From the NCBI GenBank assembly GCA_015039465.1, contig MU130566.1:116335-180334 (forward strand): 64,000 nt of DNA. Reading direction: 5' to 3'. Shown here piece after piece: positions 21,590-33,399 of the stretch; the first letter of the stretch is position 1; the number at the start of each line of letters is the position of its first letter. The translations under genes and the position numbers were made by a program. This DNA comes from Phlegmacium glaucopus. Its lineage: Eukaryota > Basidiomycota > Agaricomycetes > Agaricales > Cortinariaceae. The notes under the pieces were generated by a model. It was not told the DNA's origin. It saw nothing but the letters and a program-made list of their open reading frames with translations, and did not search any database.

Positions 21590-22670
21590 ATGATGAACAT
21601 GCTGGTTCCCTGCCTTTGTTTTTTTGCATTTTTGGCAGCGACGTCGCTCTACGTCGCCTCTTACACCGACTATTTGCTGTTTTATTGCATAGATAAGTCT
21701 CTGGCTATTCGGTCGTCGCCCCTACTGTCCCAGAAGATTCCTAAATGCCTTGGCTATATTTCGCTTGTATGATTGCCCCCTTTTCTGGCAGTACCCGGAC
21801 GACATTAGGTGTTCTGCCTCCCTTTCGCTCCCTTTCACCAGCGGTCATGTGTATAGTCATGCTTTTTCCATATTTGGTAACGCTCACTTGTCTAAGAGTC
21901 GTAGGCATGTCCACTGCCCAGACCGACGTCCCCTTATGCTACACCAAATTGTTCTGTGTCGAATCATTGTTGCTACCCTACCAGTCGCCCCTATCCAGCA
22001 ACAATCACCAGATCAAGAAGTTCCTTAACACCATTGGGTATTTTGGGTCGCTGATCATTTATATTCTTTTATTTCTCTTCGGTTACCTCAAACACTTTGT
22101 TTCCTTTATTTTTGATACATCTACCATCGCTCCTTGATTGCCTCTCTATACCACATGTCTCCTGCCAGCCCTCGGAGCGACAACCGGTCCTCTTTCATTT
22201 ATCACCCACTATCCCTGATGTTTTGTCTCCCCATTTTGCCTAGTCCCTCTTGGACTCCTGTTTCATCATTTTGATTTGTTTTATAGATACCCATGTGCAA
22301 CTTAGCCATGTGATCTCCTCTACCTACTATAAAAACCTCCTGTAATTTAGTTACAAAGGACAATAAGAAAGTATTTGCCTCTCTCCCCAGAGTATAGAAT
22401 TAAGTCTTGTCATTGTCTCTCTCTCGTTGTTCGCCTTCGTTTCATTGCGTTTTACTGCGAGTCGCCCATACAGCGACTATACTTCGTCACTGCATCGCCT
22501 CCTTCATCACTGCGTCGCCACTTCGTTGCCCTTTCGTCATTACATCGCTCCTCATTTCACTCGTCTCATATCTCGTCGCCCTACCTTAGTTGGAACCTTT
22601 CTGCATATACTTGACTCAGTGTTTAGGCCACCAAAGCCCCGAGCCGCATCACACCTCAGTTAGTACAGCA
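21590..22670 (+). mobile_element. LTR-like insertion inside the hAT transposase gene
   Basis: This stretch separates two parts of the hAT protein that are normally near each other (VPHIVDALPMLFYLQESLQ and VLTVYHRIAAHAGVLLINKY). It is rich in CGTCGC words, contains CTACTATAAAAACCTCC (TATA box at about 22,327) followed by a CT-rich leader, and ends near CAGTTAGTACA, which together look like U3-R-U5 of a solo LTR. I could not find a clear target duplication, so the edges are approximate and the class (Copia or Gypsy) is open. Confidence 0.55.
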
Positions 22671-24226
22671 CCTAGCGTACTGACAGTGTATCACCGGATT
22701 GCTGCTCATGCTGGAGTTTTGTTAATTAACAAGTATATGGACTTAACATGGGATTGTGAAATCTATGTTATCGCACTTGGTGCATTTTATTTTTCTTTCT
22801 TATCTAATTTAATTGCTAACATCTCTACACAAGTTATGTGCCCTGATCGGAAGCTTCAGTGGCTGAAAGACCGTGTTTCATCAGAACGGTTAAAGGAGAT
22901 CAAAAAGCTGGTAGTAAACCGATGGTCAAAATCTTATGCATCTGCACAGTCCCAGATTCCAGTCATAAAGAAGACAACCAAGGTAGTATAATTTCTAAGC
23001 CATAAATTCAAATATATTCGTACTCTAAATTCTAGGAAAAGTCAAAATGGGCTGCTCCCACATCTTCTGGCTCCAGCAAATATCCTCTTGACTCCATTCA
23101 GGCATATTTTTCAGAAAGTATTGTCCCCTCACACCTCATTACAGAAGCAGGAGGATATATAACATATTGGTATCAACTACAAAACAGTCAACCTAGCCTT
23201 TCAAGAATGGCACAAGCATATTGTTCAGCACCAGGTTAGATTTATCTACCATCCAGAAGCCCTTCTAATTTTTTCCTTGTTTCCAGCAACCTCTGTTGAT
23301 GCAGAACGTGCATTCTCAACTGGTCATCATCAAGTAAATTACATGCAACACAATATGAGCTCACAAATATTCAAGGCACGTGTAGCAATTGGTTCATGGG
23401 CTAAAACTCCCATATTTCCCAAATTTTCAGATATTGCAGCAATGGTGGCGTCACGCATGGGTGAAGATGTTTGAAATTGAATGAATATATAATAAACTTG
23501 TACTATATTTCCATTTTCTCAAAGACTCAGACTCCAATTGTTTGTAATTAGCATATAAATGAATAACCCTGTTCAAGAGCTTCCAAACACACCCAGATTC
23601 AAGCAAAATGGATAAGAATTGACCAACATAGCTCTTGAGTGCAGAATTCTCACAGATCTATCCAGATCGTGCTGATCCAAACCATATCCGAACTGTATTT
23701 GGCACAATCTGCAGTTTGGTTATGGATTTGGTCCGGATCTATCCATGTTAGTCCCTAGTTATGTGTAACAGTTTCATATTTCAATGTCATGTATTCCTTG
23801 TACATTCATAACATCTTCTGAGCATTGCTCTCTGTATGTTGTGCGATCTCCATATTGTGTGATAGATATTGTGCCCCTAATCTGCTGTGTTGTAATACAA
23901 TGGCTATATATACATTAATATGTTTTTACTATTCCACCAATGACAATTCCACTTACCTGCATTGTATATTTTAACTGCTCATTGAGTGGGGATTTTATTC
24001 TGTGCAATTTAAGCAGTCAATTCATCAATTCTCCTCATGGAGACTCCTCAACCCCTCCTCCTTTGACTTCCCTTTCTCTAACTTCCCATTCAACATCTTC
24101 TGTTTCTTCTCTAATCTCGCCTCCAACTTCCCAACCACCTTTTTCCCTTGCCTTCCATAAGTCATTGATTGCACAGTATTGATGGTGGCTGTTACAGCGA
24201 CTATAAGCTTGCACTCGCTATAAATT

Positions 24227-25496
24227 GTTGTTGTTGTTGTATATGAACACCAACCAGAGAGCAGTGGACCAGACCTTAGGTCAAGAGACTCCCTGTTGTT
24301 TGTTTAGGGAAGGTATAACCTTGGCTTGTATCACACAGAGGTAGGGGGTGAGAATAGAGATGAGAAGGATGAGGATGAATGAGAAAGAGTCTTCAGTAAG
24401 ACTATAGCAGTAGACAGTATGGACAGGTTGACAGCTAAGGGTAGAAAAAGCGAACTTAGAGGGAGGAATTCACTGGAATTCCACTGAGAAGACGACTGTT
24501 GGGGAGTAAGAATGAATTGAGATGAACTACCTATCCTGGTACAAAAGAGCAGTATTTATACCTAAGGATGGGGCTATGTAGAACAATAAAAAAAGAAAGA
24601 AGTACACGCTGTCAGAAGAAGAATGAAGAGAGGACAGCTGCGAGAAGAAAAGAACAATGGAAAGGAAGAAGGAACAATAAAAAAATCTGTACAAGTGTCA
24701 AAGTGTGAGAGAAAAGAAAAGAAGGCAGTGCGCATAGCCCAATAGCAAAAATATATCGACTCCATAGGTGTGTGGTCATGTCAAAATATGAAAGGTCCTG
24801 AGTCAACACTTGAAAGGTGCAGCCTTGTTCCTGAGAAAATACTACTTGCCCATGATCCCATGTTGCGCAGCCTTGATAACACTTGACACTCTGCGAGAAT
24901 AATCCTCTGCTGCTGATTCATCTGCAATTCCTGCTTAGTTGTGATCCTCCTGGACTTCCTAAATTGTCATAAAGAGGGTGGGAAGGTTTCAGGTACCGTG
25001 TGAATGTTGGTTTTGGCAGTGAATGATAAGATAAGAGGTAGATAATTGAGGATAGGGGACTGAGTGCGATCCAGGAGCAAGGTATGGCAAGATAGATAGC
25101 TGAGGCGAAGACTTGTGGGTCCATAGCCACAACAATGATGACAAAGCCTTTGCAGGCCGTTCTTGAAATGATGGGCCAAAGATACGATCAAACCCGAGCT
25201 GATGACCGATGCAAATAGTAGATTGATCGCTTTGTTGTATCACTAGCCAAGGAAAAAATGGATGGTAGATATTAAGGAGCATGTCGATAGTGTAAATGAT
25301 TGAGAGCATAGTGGAAGACATTGAGGATATGATGAGCGATGAGGATGATAATGTTGAACAAATGATTTTATTGACCAGGAACACAATTCAGGGCTGATTC
25401 CAAAATAGGTAAGTGAATTCAAAGTCCGCTTATTTTCATGATGGCAACTTTTAAGCTTTGTTCTCACGCTACCAATCAGTATTGGTGCGCGATACT
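24227..25496 (-). repeat. Left arm of a large inverted repeat (LTR-like)
   Basis: About 1.27 kb matching the complement of 27,207-28,607 over most of its length, for example ATGAACACCAACCAGAGAGC at 24,242 and CCAATCAGTATTGGTGCGC at 25,472. Contains a TATAAATAC-like box in minus orientation. ORFs of 60-130 codons in both arms are not protein-like. Confidence 0.75.
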
Positions 25497-25611
25497 GAGA
25501 ACTGGACTGACTACCCAAAATCTTTGGACTGAACTGAACTGAACCTGAACTGACGGTTCAGTTCTATCAGTTCTCAGTTCTTGTGCCAGTTCGGAACCGA
25601 ACTTTGGCATC

Positions 25612-25735
25612 ACTAAGGAGAATCCCAGCCATTGTTTTTAGACCCGATGTAGTGTATGCAATAGGGATACTGTCAAAATTTATTCAAAATACAGGCAAAG
25701 CGCACTGGGAAGCACTGAAAAGAGTCATGGTTTTA
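25612..25735 (+). pseudogene. Copia reverse transcriptase remnant
   Basis: A short stretch reads RPDVVYAIGILSKFIQNTGK followed by AHWEALKRVM, the well-known segment at the RT/RNase H junction of Ty1/Copia elements. It is cut off on both sides and lies between the two inverted LTR-like arms, so the arms may derive from the same element. Confidence 0.75.
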
Positions 25736-26786
25736 CCTTTTTGGTTGGTTCGGTATTTGTTCTGTTATACACACTGCAAATACAAGGGCCCCATTAATAG
25801 GAGGTAGATTGAAACAGAGCAATATTGGTTGTTTTCAGGTTGTTTTCAATTTTCAATGGTGCATTTGAAGGCTAACAATTCCCTCTTTCAGGATCTGGTT
25901 TTACCCTTTTGGTCGGTTTGGTATTTGCAATCCTCATCACCCTCAATCCTCGTTATCCTCATTACCATCTATACTTTCTGGCTATCTTACCTTATTTACA
26001 CCCCATCTCTCTATATAACAACTATATCATATCATATCATATCTAACCCAATACCCAATACCCAATACCCCAAATGTATTCTTTTTATGACTATATTCAA
26101 CCACTGTTCTGAGATGGCCTATAGACTGCCAGAGTATTATTAATAGCTTTTGGATGCTTTGAGATGCCTTGGGACACCTCCAGGGTCTGTAAAAGCATTA
26201 AAAGCAATAAATTGTCTATTTAATAATAATATTGCCATCTTTAGGGCCTGCTTGGTTGACCTGAGACACCCTGGGATGCTCTAGAGCTCTGTGGGAAAAT
26301 TTGGCAGAAAGAACCTTGCCCTGAGAGCAATACAAGATGCCCTGAGTGCTTTGATGCCCTGAGTGCCTTAGGGCATCCCAAGGCACCTACGGGGTCCTGG
26401 GAAGCTCCAGGGCTAAACTGCTTTTTTCTGATGTTATTTCTGTGATAAGTGCTTTGAAAACATGCATGTGCACCCCAAGTTCATTGTGGATACACTCAGG
26501 GTGTCCATTGAGGAGTTTGATGACCCAGTCTGCACCTAAGAGGGCTGATGTATGATATGAAATTTTGTTGTAAAATGGATCAGCATAGATTAAAGCAGCA
26601 GTAGTGATGATATGAGCAAGAGTAAAAGCTACTAGGAGCTTTTGCTTCTTGAGGACTTGATACCACACCAGCGTTTTCTACATCCTGATGCAGAGAATAA
26701 AATGATAGGTGATGCAGAGACAGCACTCATGTTGAAATTGACAGAGGAGGGGATGAAGAGTGGGCAGCTTTATTTGCAGGGGGCCA

Positions 26787-27152
26787 CTGTTATGAATGTC
26801 TGGTACGCACATGGCCCCCTCTTCTTTTTCTCCCCTTTCTTTACTGTACATTACATCTTTCCTCATTGTTCCCTTCTTACACCACCCTTTCCCCAAGTTA
26901 CCCTTTGCCCTGAACCCTCCTTGTACTATATATAACCATCGCTCCCACTCTCCTTATCTCTGACTTGTACCGACTTGTACCTAGCACGGACCATGGGCAC
27001 TGCCCCTATCTCTGACTCGTACCCTTACTATATAAGAGCCATACCCATAGCTATAGTTCTCTAGTTTAGACCTTCTGTATCCCTATGGTATTAATCTACA
27101 CAGCTTGCTCAGAACCTCTCAGACGTCTAAGTCTCCCTTGTGATAACGACTA
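26787..27152 (+). repeat. Probable solo LTR
   Basis: TGTTATGAATGTCTGGTACG at the left, a pyrimidine-rich stretch, ACTATATATAACC and TACTATATAAGAG TATA-like boxes, and GATAACGACTACA at the right give an LTR-like layout with TG...CA ends. I found no target duplication, so limits are tentative. It directly abuts the right arm of the inverted repeat. Confidence 0.4.
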
Positions 27153-27206
27153 CAGTTGTATATAAGTCCCTAGTTACTTGGTCTATCGGCCCAGCACCGA
27201 ACACGA

Positions 27207-28607
27207 TATCGCGCACCAATACTGATTGGTAGCATGAGAACAAAGCTTAAAAGTTGCCATCATGAAAATAAGCGGACTTTGAATTCACTTACCTATTTTG
27301 GAAGCAGCCCTGAATCGTGTTCCTGGTCAACAAAATCATTCATTCAACGTTAACATCCTCATCACTCATCATATCCTCAATGTCTTCCACTATGTTGTCT
27401 ATCATTTACACTATTGACATGCTCCTTAACATCTACCATCCATTTGTTCCTTGGCTAGCGATTCAACAAAGCAATCAATCTACTATTTGCATCGGTCATC
27501 GGCTCACATTTGATCACATCTATGGCCCATCATTTCAAGAACGGCCTGTTTATGGACGCATCAGCTACATCTCCCATTATGTCAAAGGCTTTGTCATCAT
27601 TGTTGTGGCTATGGACCCACAAGTCTTCCCCTCAGCTATCTATCTTGCCATACCTTGCTCCTGGATCTCACTCAGTCCCCTATCCTCACTCATCTACCTC
27701 TTATCTTATCATTCACTGCCAAAACCATCATTCACGCGGTACCTGAAGCCTTCCCACCCTCTTTATGACAATTTAGGAAGTCCAGGAGGATCATGACTAA
27801 GCAGGAATTGCAGATGAATCAGCAGCAAAGGATTATTCTTGCAGAGTGTCAAGTGTTATCAAGGCTGTGCGACATGGGATCATGGGCAAGTAGTATTTTC
27901 TCAGGAACAAGGCTGCACCTTTCAAGTGTTGACTCAGGACCTTTCATATTTTGACATGACCACACAGCTATGGAGTTGATATATTTTTACTATTGGGCTA
28001 TGCGCACTGCCCTCTCTTATTTTCTCTCACACTTTGACACTTGTACAGATTTTTTACTGTTCCTTTTTCTTTTCCATTGTTCTTTTCTTCTCGCAGCTGT
28101 CCTTTCTTCATTCTTCTCCTGACAGCACGTACTTCTATCTTTTTTTATTTGTTTTACATAGCCTCATCCTTAGGTATAAATACTGCTCTTTTGTACCAGG
28201 ATAGGTAGTTCATCTCAATTCATTCTTACTCCCCACAGTCATCCTCTCAGTGGAATTCCAGTGAATTCCTCCCTCAAGTTCGCTTTTTCTGCCTTTTATC
28301 TGTTTCTGTCCCCTACTGTCAATCACTATAGTCTTGCTGAAGACTCTTCCTCTATCATCCTCATCCACATCCTCTACTCCCTTCGCTTTTTCAGCCTTTT
28401 ACTTGTCACTGTCCCCTACTGTCAACTGCTGTAGTCTCACCAAAGACTCTCTCATATTCATCTTCATCCACCTCTATTCTTGCCCCTTGCCTCTGTGTGT
28501 TAAAAGTCAAGGTTATACCTTCCCTAAACAAACAACAGGGAGTCTCTTGACCTAAGGTCTGGTCCATTGCTCTCTGGTTGGTGTTTATATACAACAACAA
28601 CAATAAT
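27207..28607 (+). repeat. Right arm of the large inverted repeat (LTR-like)
   Basis: About 1.4 kb. Begins TATCGCGCACCAATACTG, contains a promoter-like GGTATAAATACTGCTC at about 28,172 and a CT-rich leader, and ends GGTTGGTGTTTATATACAAC. It is the inverted counterpart of 24,227-25,496, slightly longer through small insertions. Confidence 0.75.
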
Positions 28608-28609
28608 TT

Positions 28610-30260
28610 ATATTGGTTCTGACATTTCTAAGATTTTGAGAACCAGGTTTGAACCAGTTTGAACCAAACTTTCTGTCACTATTTTTTTATAAATTTTCCA
28701 CGCAGAAATGAATTTATAATATAAAATATTGTTATGAGGTGCCATTGTTATTAGGTGCCATACCTGATGATTTGGGAGTCGGGGTTTGAAAAATCTCATC
28801 AAAGGATTTTATAGCATGTATTATAAGTTAATCAAAACTAAAGGCCAGCCTCGGCTGTAGAATAGAAGAGAAATCATATAATATTAAATAAAACTAAGTC
28901 ATAATATAAAACTACGTCAATTGTATAGCGCGTCGTCCATTTGTTTGTCATTGGTTTGTCATTGTTGTTTGTCCACATTGACCTTGAGAAAACAAAATGA
29001 GGGTCTAAGTGACCTCAACCGGCCAACAAGTAAGCAATCAGTAAAAAGGGACAGTAACAAACATTCCGGTGTGAAAGATACATTACATAGTAGCATAAAA
29101 AGGAATATGATACAAGCTCACCTCTATCCACCATGATGCTTGGAAATCGCGGTGGTATGAGTCACAGGATCATTCATACTTGAGGTATTTTGGAATGCTA
29201 CTAGCCCAGAAAGTAATGAATTAATTGAGACAAGTTTTGTGTGGTAGAAACACTTACAGGGCAAGTACGAGTCACAAAACCTTCCCAAGAATGCTTGAAC
29301 AAGATCAGAGCAGCATTGTTGCTTGTTCATCGACATTTGTTTGTTGTAGTTGCTGTTCTTTCATTGTAGTCGTTGTTCATATGTTGCAATGGTTATTTGT
29401 TCATTGTAGTTCTGTTGTTGTAGTTGTTGTTCTTTTGTAGTCATCATTTGTTTGTTGTAGTCATTATGCGTTCATTGTAGTTATTGTTCATTCATTGTAG
29501 TACTTGTTCTTTTGTAGTCATTGTTTGTTTGTTGTAGTTGTTATGTATTTGTTGTAGTTATTGTTCATTTGTTGTAAACAACCAGCCACCATAGTGGCTG
29601 GTAAGCATGTTCGGAGGGCGACAAGCAAGGCAAGAATGCAGAAAGGAAATTCAGGAAAATTCTTTGAGAAAAACTTTATTGGTGAGTCGTTTTCTCTATT
29701 CATTCTTGATGACTACTAACAGATATGATTGCTTTTAGTGGATTCACCCACCCCTTCCGGGTCTAGCCATTTTTTCAAGAAACACTTCATAGGTAGGATT
29801 TTATTTATTGTTCTTACGGATGAGTATTGATGTATAGCTCTGATTTAGTGGGCTCACCTAATGCTTCTGGCTCTAAACATGCAAAAAAAAGTGCGTATGA
29901 TTTGTAATTATCCTATTAAATTTTATTAACACAGCCTGTAGGCCCCCCCAAAGTCTCGAAAATGTGCCACATCATCTGTAAATGCAATAAGTGCTGCCAA
30001 ACGAAGAAAGCCAAGCCAGCACATCACCAAGTAAGCTTGTGTTCATCAAAGCAACTCAAAATTTCTACATTTTCAGCAACTGCAACATGCTGGAATGTGA
30101 ATGGGGCCTTTTCTACATTGTTGCCATCAGCAAGTTTTGCCATTGGACATGTGATCCAATATTGATGTGGTTCACCCATAAATAATATTCTCCCCCTCTC
30201 TCAAAAAAAAGAACATTTACTGATTGACTATATAATTTCAAGCCACCCAAGCCACAGCAT
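28610..30260. other. Intergenic, AT-rich, with a TTGTAGTT-type tandem array
   Basis: No gene that I can support. At about 29,320-29,575 there is an irregular array of TTGTTGTAGTTGTT / CATTGTAGTTATTGTTCATT words. Short exon-like pieces around 29,600-30,040 (PTPSGSSHFFKKHF, CHIICKCNKCCQTKK) could be remnants of a zinc-finger-containing transposase but are too short to assign. Confidence 0.5.
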
Positions 30261-30265
30261 GAGCT

Positions 30266-30832
30266 TGTTAAGTTCAAGAACTCTGTTCCAGAGTTTCGGA
30301 TGGAGTAACGGAGCGGAGTCACAGAAAGGATAGGACTTAGCCTCAGCTTATGTGCTGTGCTACCCAGAACCTTCATGTCCTATATTTCGGAGTAAGACAG
30401 AGCAGAGTGGAACCAGAAGTTGCAAAGAACTTAGAGGAAGACCAAGAGAGGGAAACTAAGTCAATATTCAAACTGAGGAAAACATACAAGTTTTGAGTAT
30501 TTAAATATAAAAGGAATAGCATCCAAAATATAAAATATAAATATAAATGCTGTGTTCTGCTCCCAGAAGGTCCTGCATTCTTGGGTGAATAATCCATGGC
30601 GGGTATGCTGACTGATGGTGGGAAATATGATGACAAAGAAAAGTGGTAGTGGCGAGAAAGTGGTAATGAGTTTGGAGTGACGTCGGAAGAGCCAGAATGA
30701 TATGGAAAAGTCTCGGAGTTGGATGTAGGAGGAGTAGAACCAGAGACAAGGGAAAGCACTGGAACGGAGTACGGACTACCGGAGACAACTCCGACGGAGC
30801 TGGACCAGAGTAACGTATAACGGATTGTAACA
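30266..30832 (-). repeat. Solo LTR related to the Gypsy element, CpG-decayed
   Basis: 567 bp with TGTTAAG...TGTAACA ends and the exact 5-bp duplication GAGCT (30261-30265 and 30833-30837). Shares long blocks with the LTRs at 12 and 19 kb (TGAATAATCCATGGCGGGTA) and is closest to the solo LTR at 35.7 kb. Many positions that are CGGA there are CAGA or TGGA here. Confidence 0.93.
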
Positions 30833-31110
30833 GAGCTGCAGCTCACAGCTTTCAAAAGTACAAGCCCAAGCCATGGGCCATCCAGGCTGTCACCCGAGGC
30901 TTACCAGCAGTGGCCCAGCTCAGCTTACATTGCTAATAACAGCAACTGAGTCCAAGCAAGAATTGATGATTTCATTTCACCAGGAAATGACAAAGAAAAT
31001 AGTACATCTCATGTTTACAAACTATTTCATCCAGCTGATCTTGGAACCGAGCTTCCAGCATCTCCATCTGCATCCCTCACCACCTTTCCAAGTTGAGGAC
31101 AGGCTCAGAT

Positions 31111-31300
31111 TGTTGGAATTTATCGAACTCAGGGATTAAGTATTTGATAATACGATTCACGTTTGGCCAGCGCGGGTCGAGCACCTTGCAAACAAGTGAG
31201 TAAAACAGTACACTACCACTACTACTCATATCCTACCGTGCTTACTAATCATTCCTAATCAGGAAGACCCTTTCAAATGCTCGAAAATATTCAACACACC
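31111..31300. repeat. Segment duplicated at 32,468-32,568 plus 33,298-33,400
   Basis: TGTTGGAATTTATCGAACTC through CTCGAAAATATTCAACACA occurs again downstream, split there by a 729-bp insertion. Minus-strand reading gives a plausible exon (CKVLDPRWPNVNRIIKYLIP) that is also present in the second copy. The parent gene is not recognised. Confidence 0.8.
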
Positions 31301-31630
31301 CCCTCGAGCATTGCAAAGCTCGAAATTATGCACCCCCATAAACCAATAATAACCATCCCCCAACCCATGAGAGATCTGAGTAAGCCTAGTTGTGGTGAAA
31401 ATCAAGTGATGAGGTGAAAAACGAGTGTCGATGATTTGAATGAAATGAATGTAGCAAATGGATGAAAAATGTGTTGTAGTGTGTCTGTGGTGCCTCGAGG
31501 TGTGAAAGGAATTGTTTGATAATGAAAAAACTGTGCTGTTATGAACTCATTCAGCGGTGTTGGCACTTGCCCCCATTCTGAGTGGTCAGAGGTGCATCTT
31601 GCACTTGCCCTCAACTCGGGTGGTCAGAGG

Positions 31631-32163
31631 TAGTGTTTGAAGGTCCGGTTACGAGACCGGAAAAAGACCGTAACCAGACTGGACTGGACCGGAAAAAGAC
31701 CGGTCTCGATTAACCGGTCTGAACCGGCAAAAGGGTAGCCCTAATTTACCTCTTTCCAACGAGCCCAAAATCATAAAAATCCGATAAAAACTGGCGGAGA
31801 AATAAATAGATCCGTAAAATAGTCTACAATATTCGCTAAAATAAGGCATTTTACTAATATTACTGTAGAAAATCCAAATTGTAACGGAATTTAGCGTTCT
31901 TGGGCTCGTTCGGAAGCTATTATTACACTGAACAACCGTTTATGATACGAAAATATATATTTTTGCGCAGAAGACCGGTTACAAACTGATTAAGACCAGT
32001 TAGGACCAGGACCGGTCCTAGGACCGAAAAAAACCGATGTAAACCGGTCTGAAGCGGTCCAGTCCGGTCTTTTTAGGTCCTAGGACCGAGGTGGACCGGT
32101 TACGGTCTCGGTTAAGCGCCCTGAGGGTCAAAAAACTGGACCGGACCGGACTTTTAAACACTA
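31631..32163 (-). mobile_element. hAT-type MITE, family TAGTGTTT, copy 2 (CpG-rich)
   Basis: 533 bp, ends TAGTGTTTGAAGGTCCGG and GGACTTTTAAACACTA, exact 8-bp duplication GTCAGAGG (31623-31630 and 32164-32171). Inverted relative to copies 1 and 3. It keeps GGTCCGG / GACCGGT words that are decayed to GGTCCAG / GGTCTGG elsewhere, so it is the youngest or least methylation-damaged copy. Confidence 0.9.
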
Positions 32164-32568
32164 GTCAGAGGTGTTGCACTTAACGGTTCCAACACTTCCC
32201 CATCTTCCAATCCAACCTTCAAACCCTCCTCTGCACAATCTGACCCTAAACCTCCCATCCATCTCCCAACAGCAACCTGCTGCTCCCTAGGTAAATGCCA
32301 GTGAGTGTTTATGTAGTCCCTTGAGTGCTTCTGAGTGGTGAGGACTTCAAAATGCCTGCAAGTCAAACAGGGCTTCGATTGTCGAGATTGCGAACGTCGA
32401 GTACTGAGTTCCAATTCCGAGACTTTGAACCAGCTTTTTAGGACAGGTGCCACCTGCGACTCGTTTGTGTTGGAATTTATTGAACTCAGGGATTAAGTAT
32501 TTGATAATACAATTCACGTTTGGCCAGCGCGGGTCGAGCACCTTGCAAACAAGTGAGTAAAACAGTAC

Positions 32569-33297
32569 AAGTTCCCTTGCTCTCCCCCACACTGACATTT
32601 CAGACATCACCGAAACCCTTTTAAAGGAATTAACACAGCCACACTGATGTTCTGTTCATCGAGAAGGTTCCTCACAGCACCAAGGGTAATAGTTAAATAT
32701 AAAAGTTTTTAGGGCTAGAAAAATTTAAATTAGTTTAAATTGCCTTAAACTGAATATATACCGGTTTTTAAAGGTGAATAAATGAATTTAACACTGATTT
32801 TTGCAGTCCTAGGTGAGTTCTTTGGCCTAATTTTTCACTTAAACGTAGTAAGAGTAACCCCAACCTCTGTTTAAAAAAATTGGAGTGAATTAACCACTTT
32901 CAATTCAGTGATAAAACTAAAAGACTGGATTTTTATCAATTTTTATCAAATTTAATGACCATTTGATACTATTCTTACTCATACAGGAGGTTTGGTGTCA
33001 AAATAGAAATAAAAATGACTTAAAATTAAGTTAAATAGAATATAAACGAAATTAAATACCGATGAGAAGCCAAAAACATAAGGCACAGAAAAGATTCAAA
33101 AGAATGCCGAAGCGGGGAATCAAACATTCGACATACATGGAAATAGCTTAGATAATGTATGAACACTAACCATTAGGCAATATGGCTGATGTAAAATTAT
33201 ATTTTTCATAAAATAAAAGGCTCTGGAAGGCCGCACGTGCGTTTTATTTCTTTTTCGGGAAAGTCAGTGTGGGGGAGAGCTGGGTCAGCTAAACAGT
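32569..33297. mobile_element. Non-autonomous element inserted in the duplicated segment
   Basis: 729 bp flanked by the exact 8-bp duplication AACAGTAC (32561-32568 and 33298-33305). Comparison with the uninterrupted copy at 31.2 kb defines the insertion. Near both ends is the inverted pair CTCTCCCCCACACTGACATT (at about 32,580) and AAGTCAGTGTGGGGGAGAG (at about 33,261), similar to the ends of the MITE at 11 kb. The outermost bases are not a good inverted repeat. No coding sequence. Confidence 0.75.
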
Positions 33298-33399
33298 AAC
33301 AGTACAGTACCACTACTACTCATATCCTACTGTGCTTACTAATCATTCCTAATCGGGAAGAGCCTTTCAGATGCTCGAAAATATTCAACACAGATTAGC

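Larger units (their letters stand above)
19214..23474 (+). pseudogene. hAT transposase (nonsense codon, N gap, inserted LTR)
   Basis: Multi-exon hAT transposase. Start MPARAAPRAATK at 19214. The first intron, about 19,604-19,655, leads into an exon with a BED-finger-like segment (FTCKTHPHHH, TGDGTSNLQKDI) that is cut by TGA at 19802-19804, probably from CGA. Then follow the RNase H-like segments LDGWTSPLISSYLGLVVVW, HDGRYLATVTADCLKRFG and MDNTSNCNKLAELLPDY. The gap at 20,778-21,362 follows. After the LTR-like insertion come INKYMDLTWDCEIYVIAL and MCPDRKLQWLKDR. The carboxy-terminal hAT dimerisation motif ATSVDAERAFSTG...RVAIGSWAKT ends at 23474. It is inactive as printed. Confidence 0.88.
11723..23757 (+). 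mobile_element. hAT transposon carrying nested insertions
   Basis: The left end TAGGGACTAACACGGACC and the right end GG..ATGTTAGTCCCTA are inverted repeats. The element is flanked by the exact 8-bp duplication GTTATGTG (11715-11722 and 23758-23765), the hAT signature. It encodes a hAT transposase on the plus strand (19,214-23,474). It has been invaded by a full Ty3/Gypsy element (11,934-19,187) just upstream of the transposase start, and by an LTR-like sequence near 21.6-22.7 kb. An assembly gap (20,778-21,362) removes part of the catalytic domain. Confidence 0.92.

Noticed and set aside
21590..22670. Target duplication for the LTR-like insertion
   Set aside because: Several TG...CA end pairs were tried and none gave matching 5-bp flanks.
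24967..27796. ORFs of 130-160 codons in the inverted arms
   Set aside because: No protein-like pattern, different frames open in the two arms, and LTR-type features explain the sequence.
29320..29575. CRISPR-like or regulatory repeat array
   Set aside because: Irregular TTGTAGTT words without constant spacers, in a eukaryotic genome. It is a simple-sequence array.
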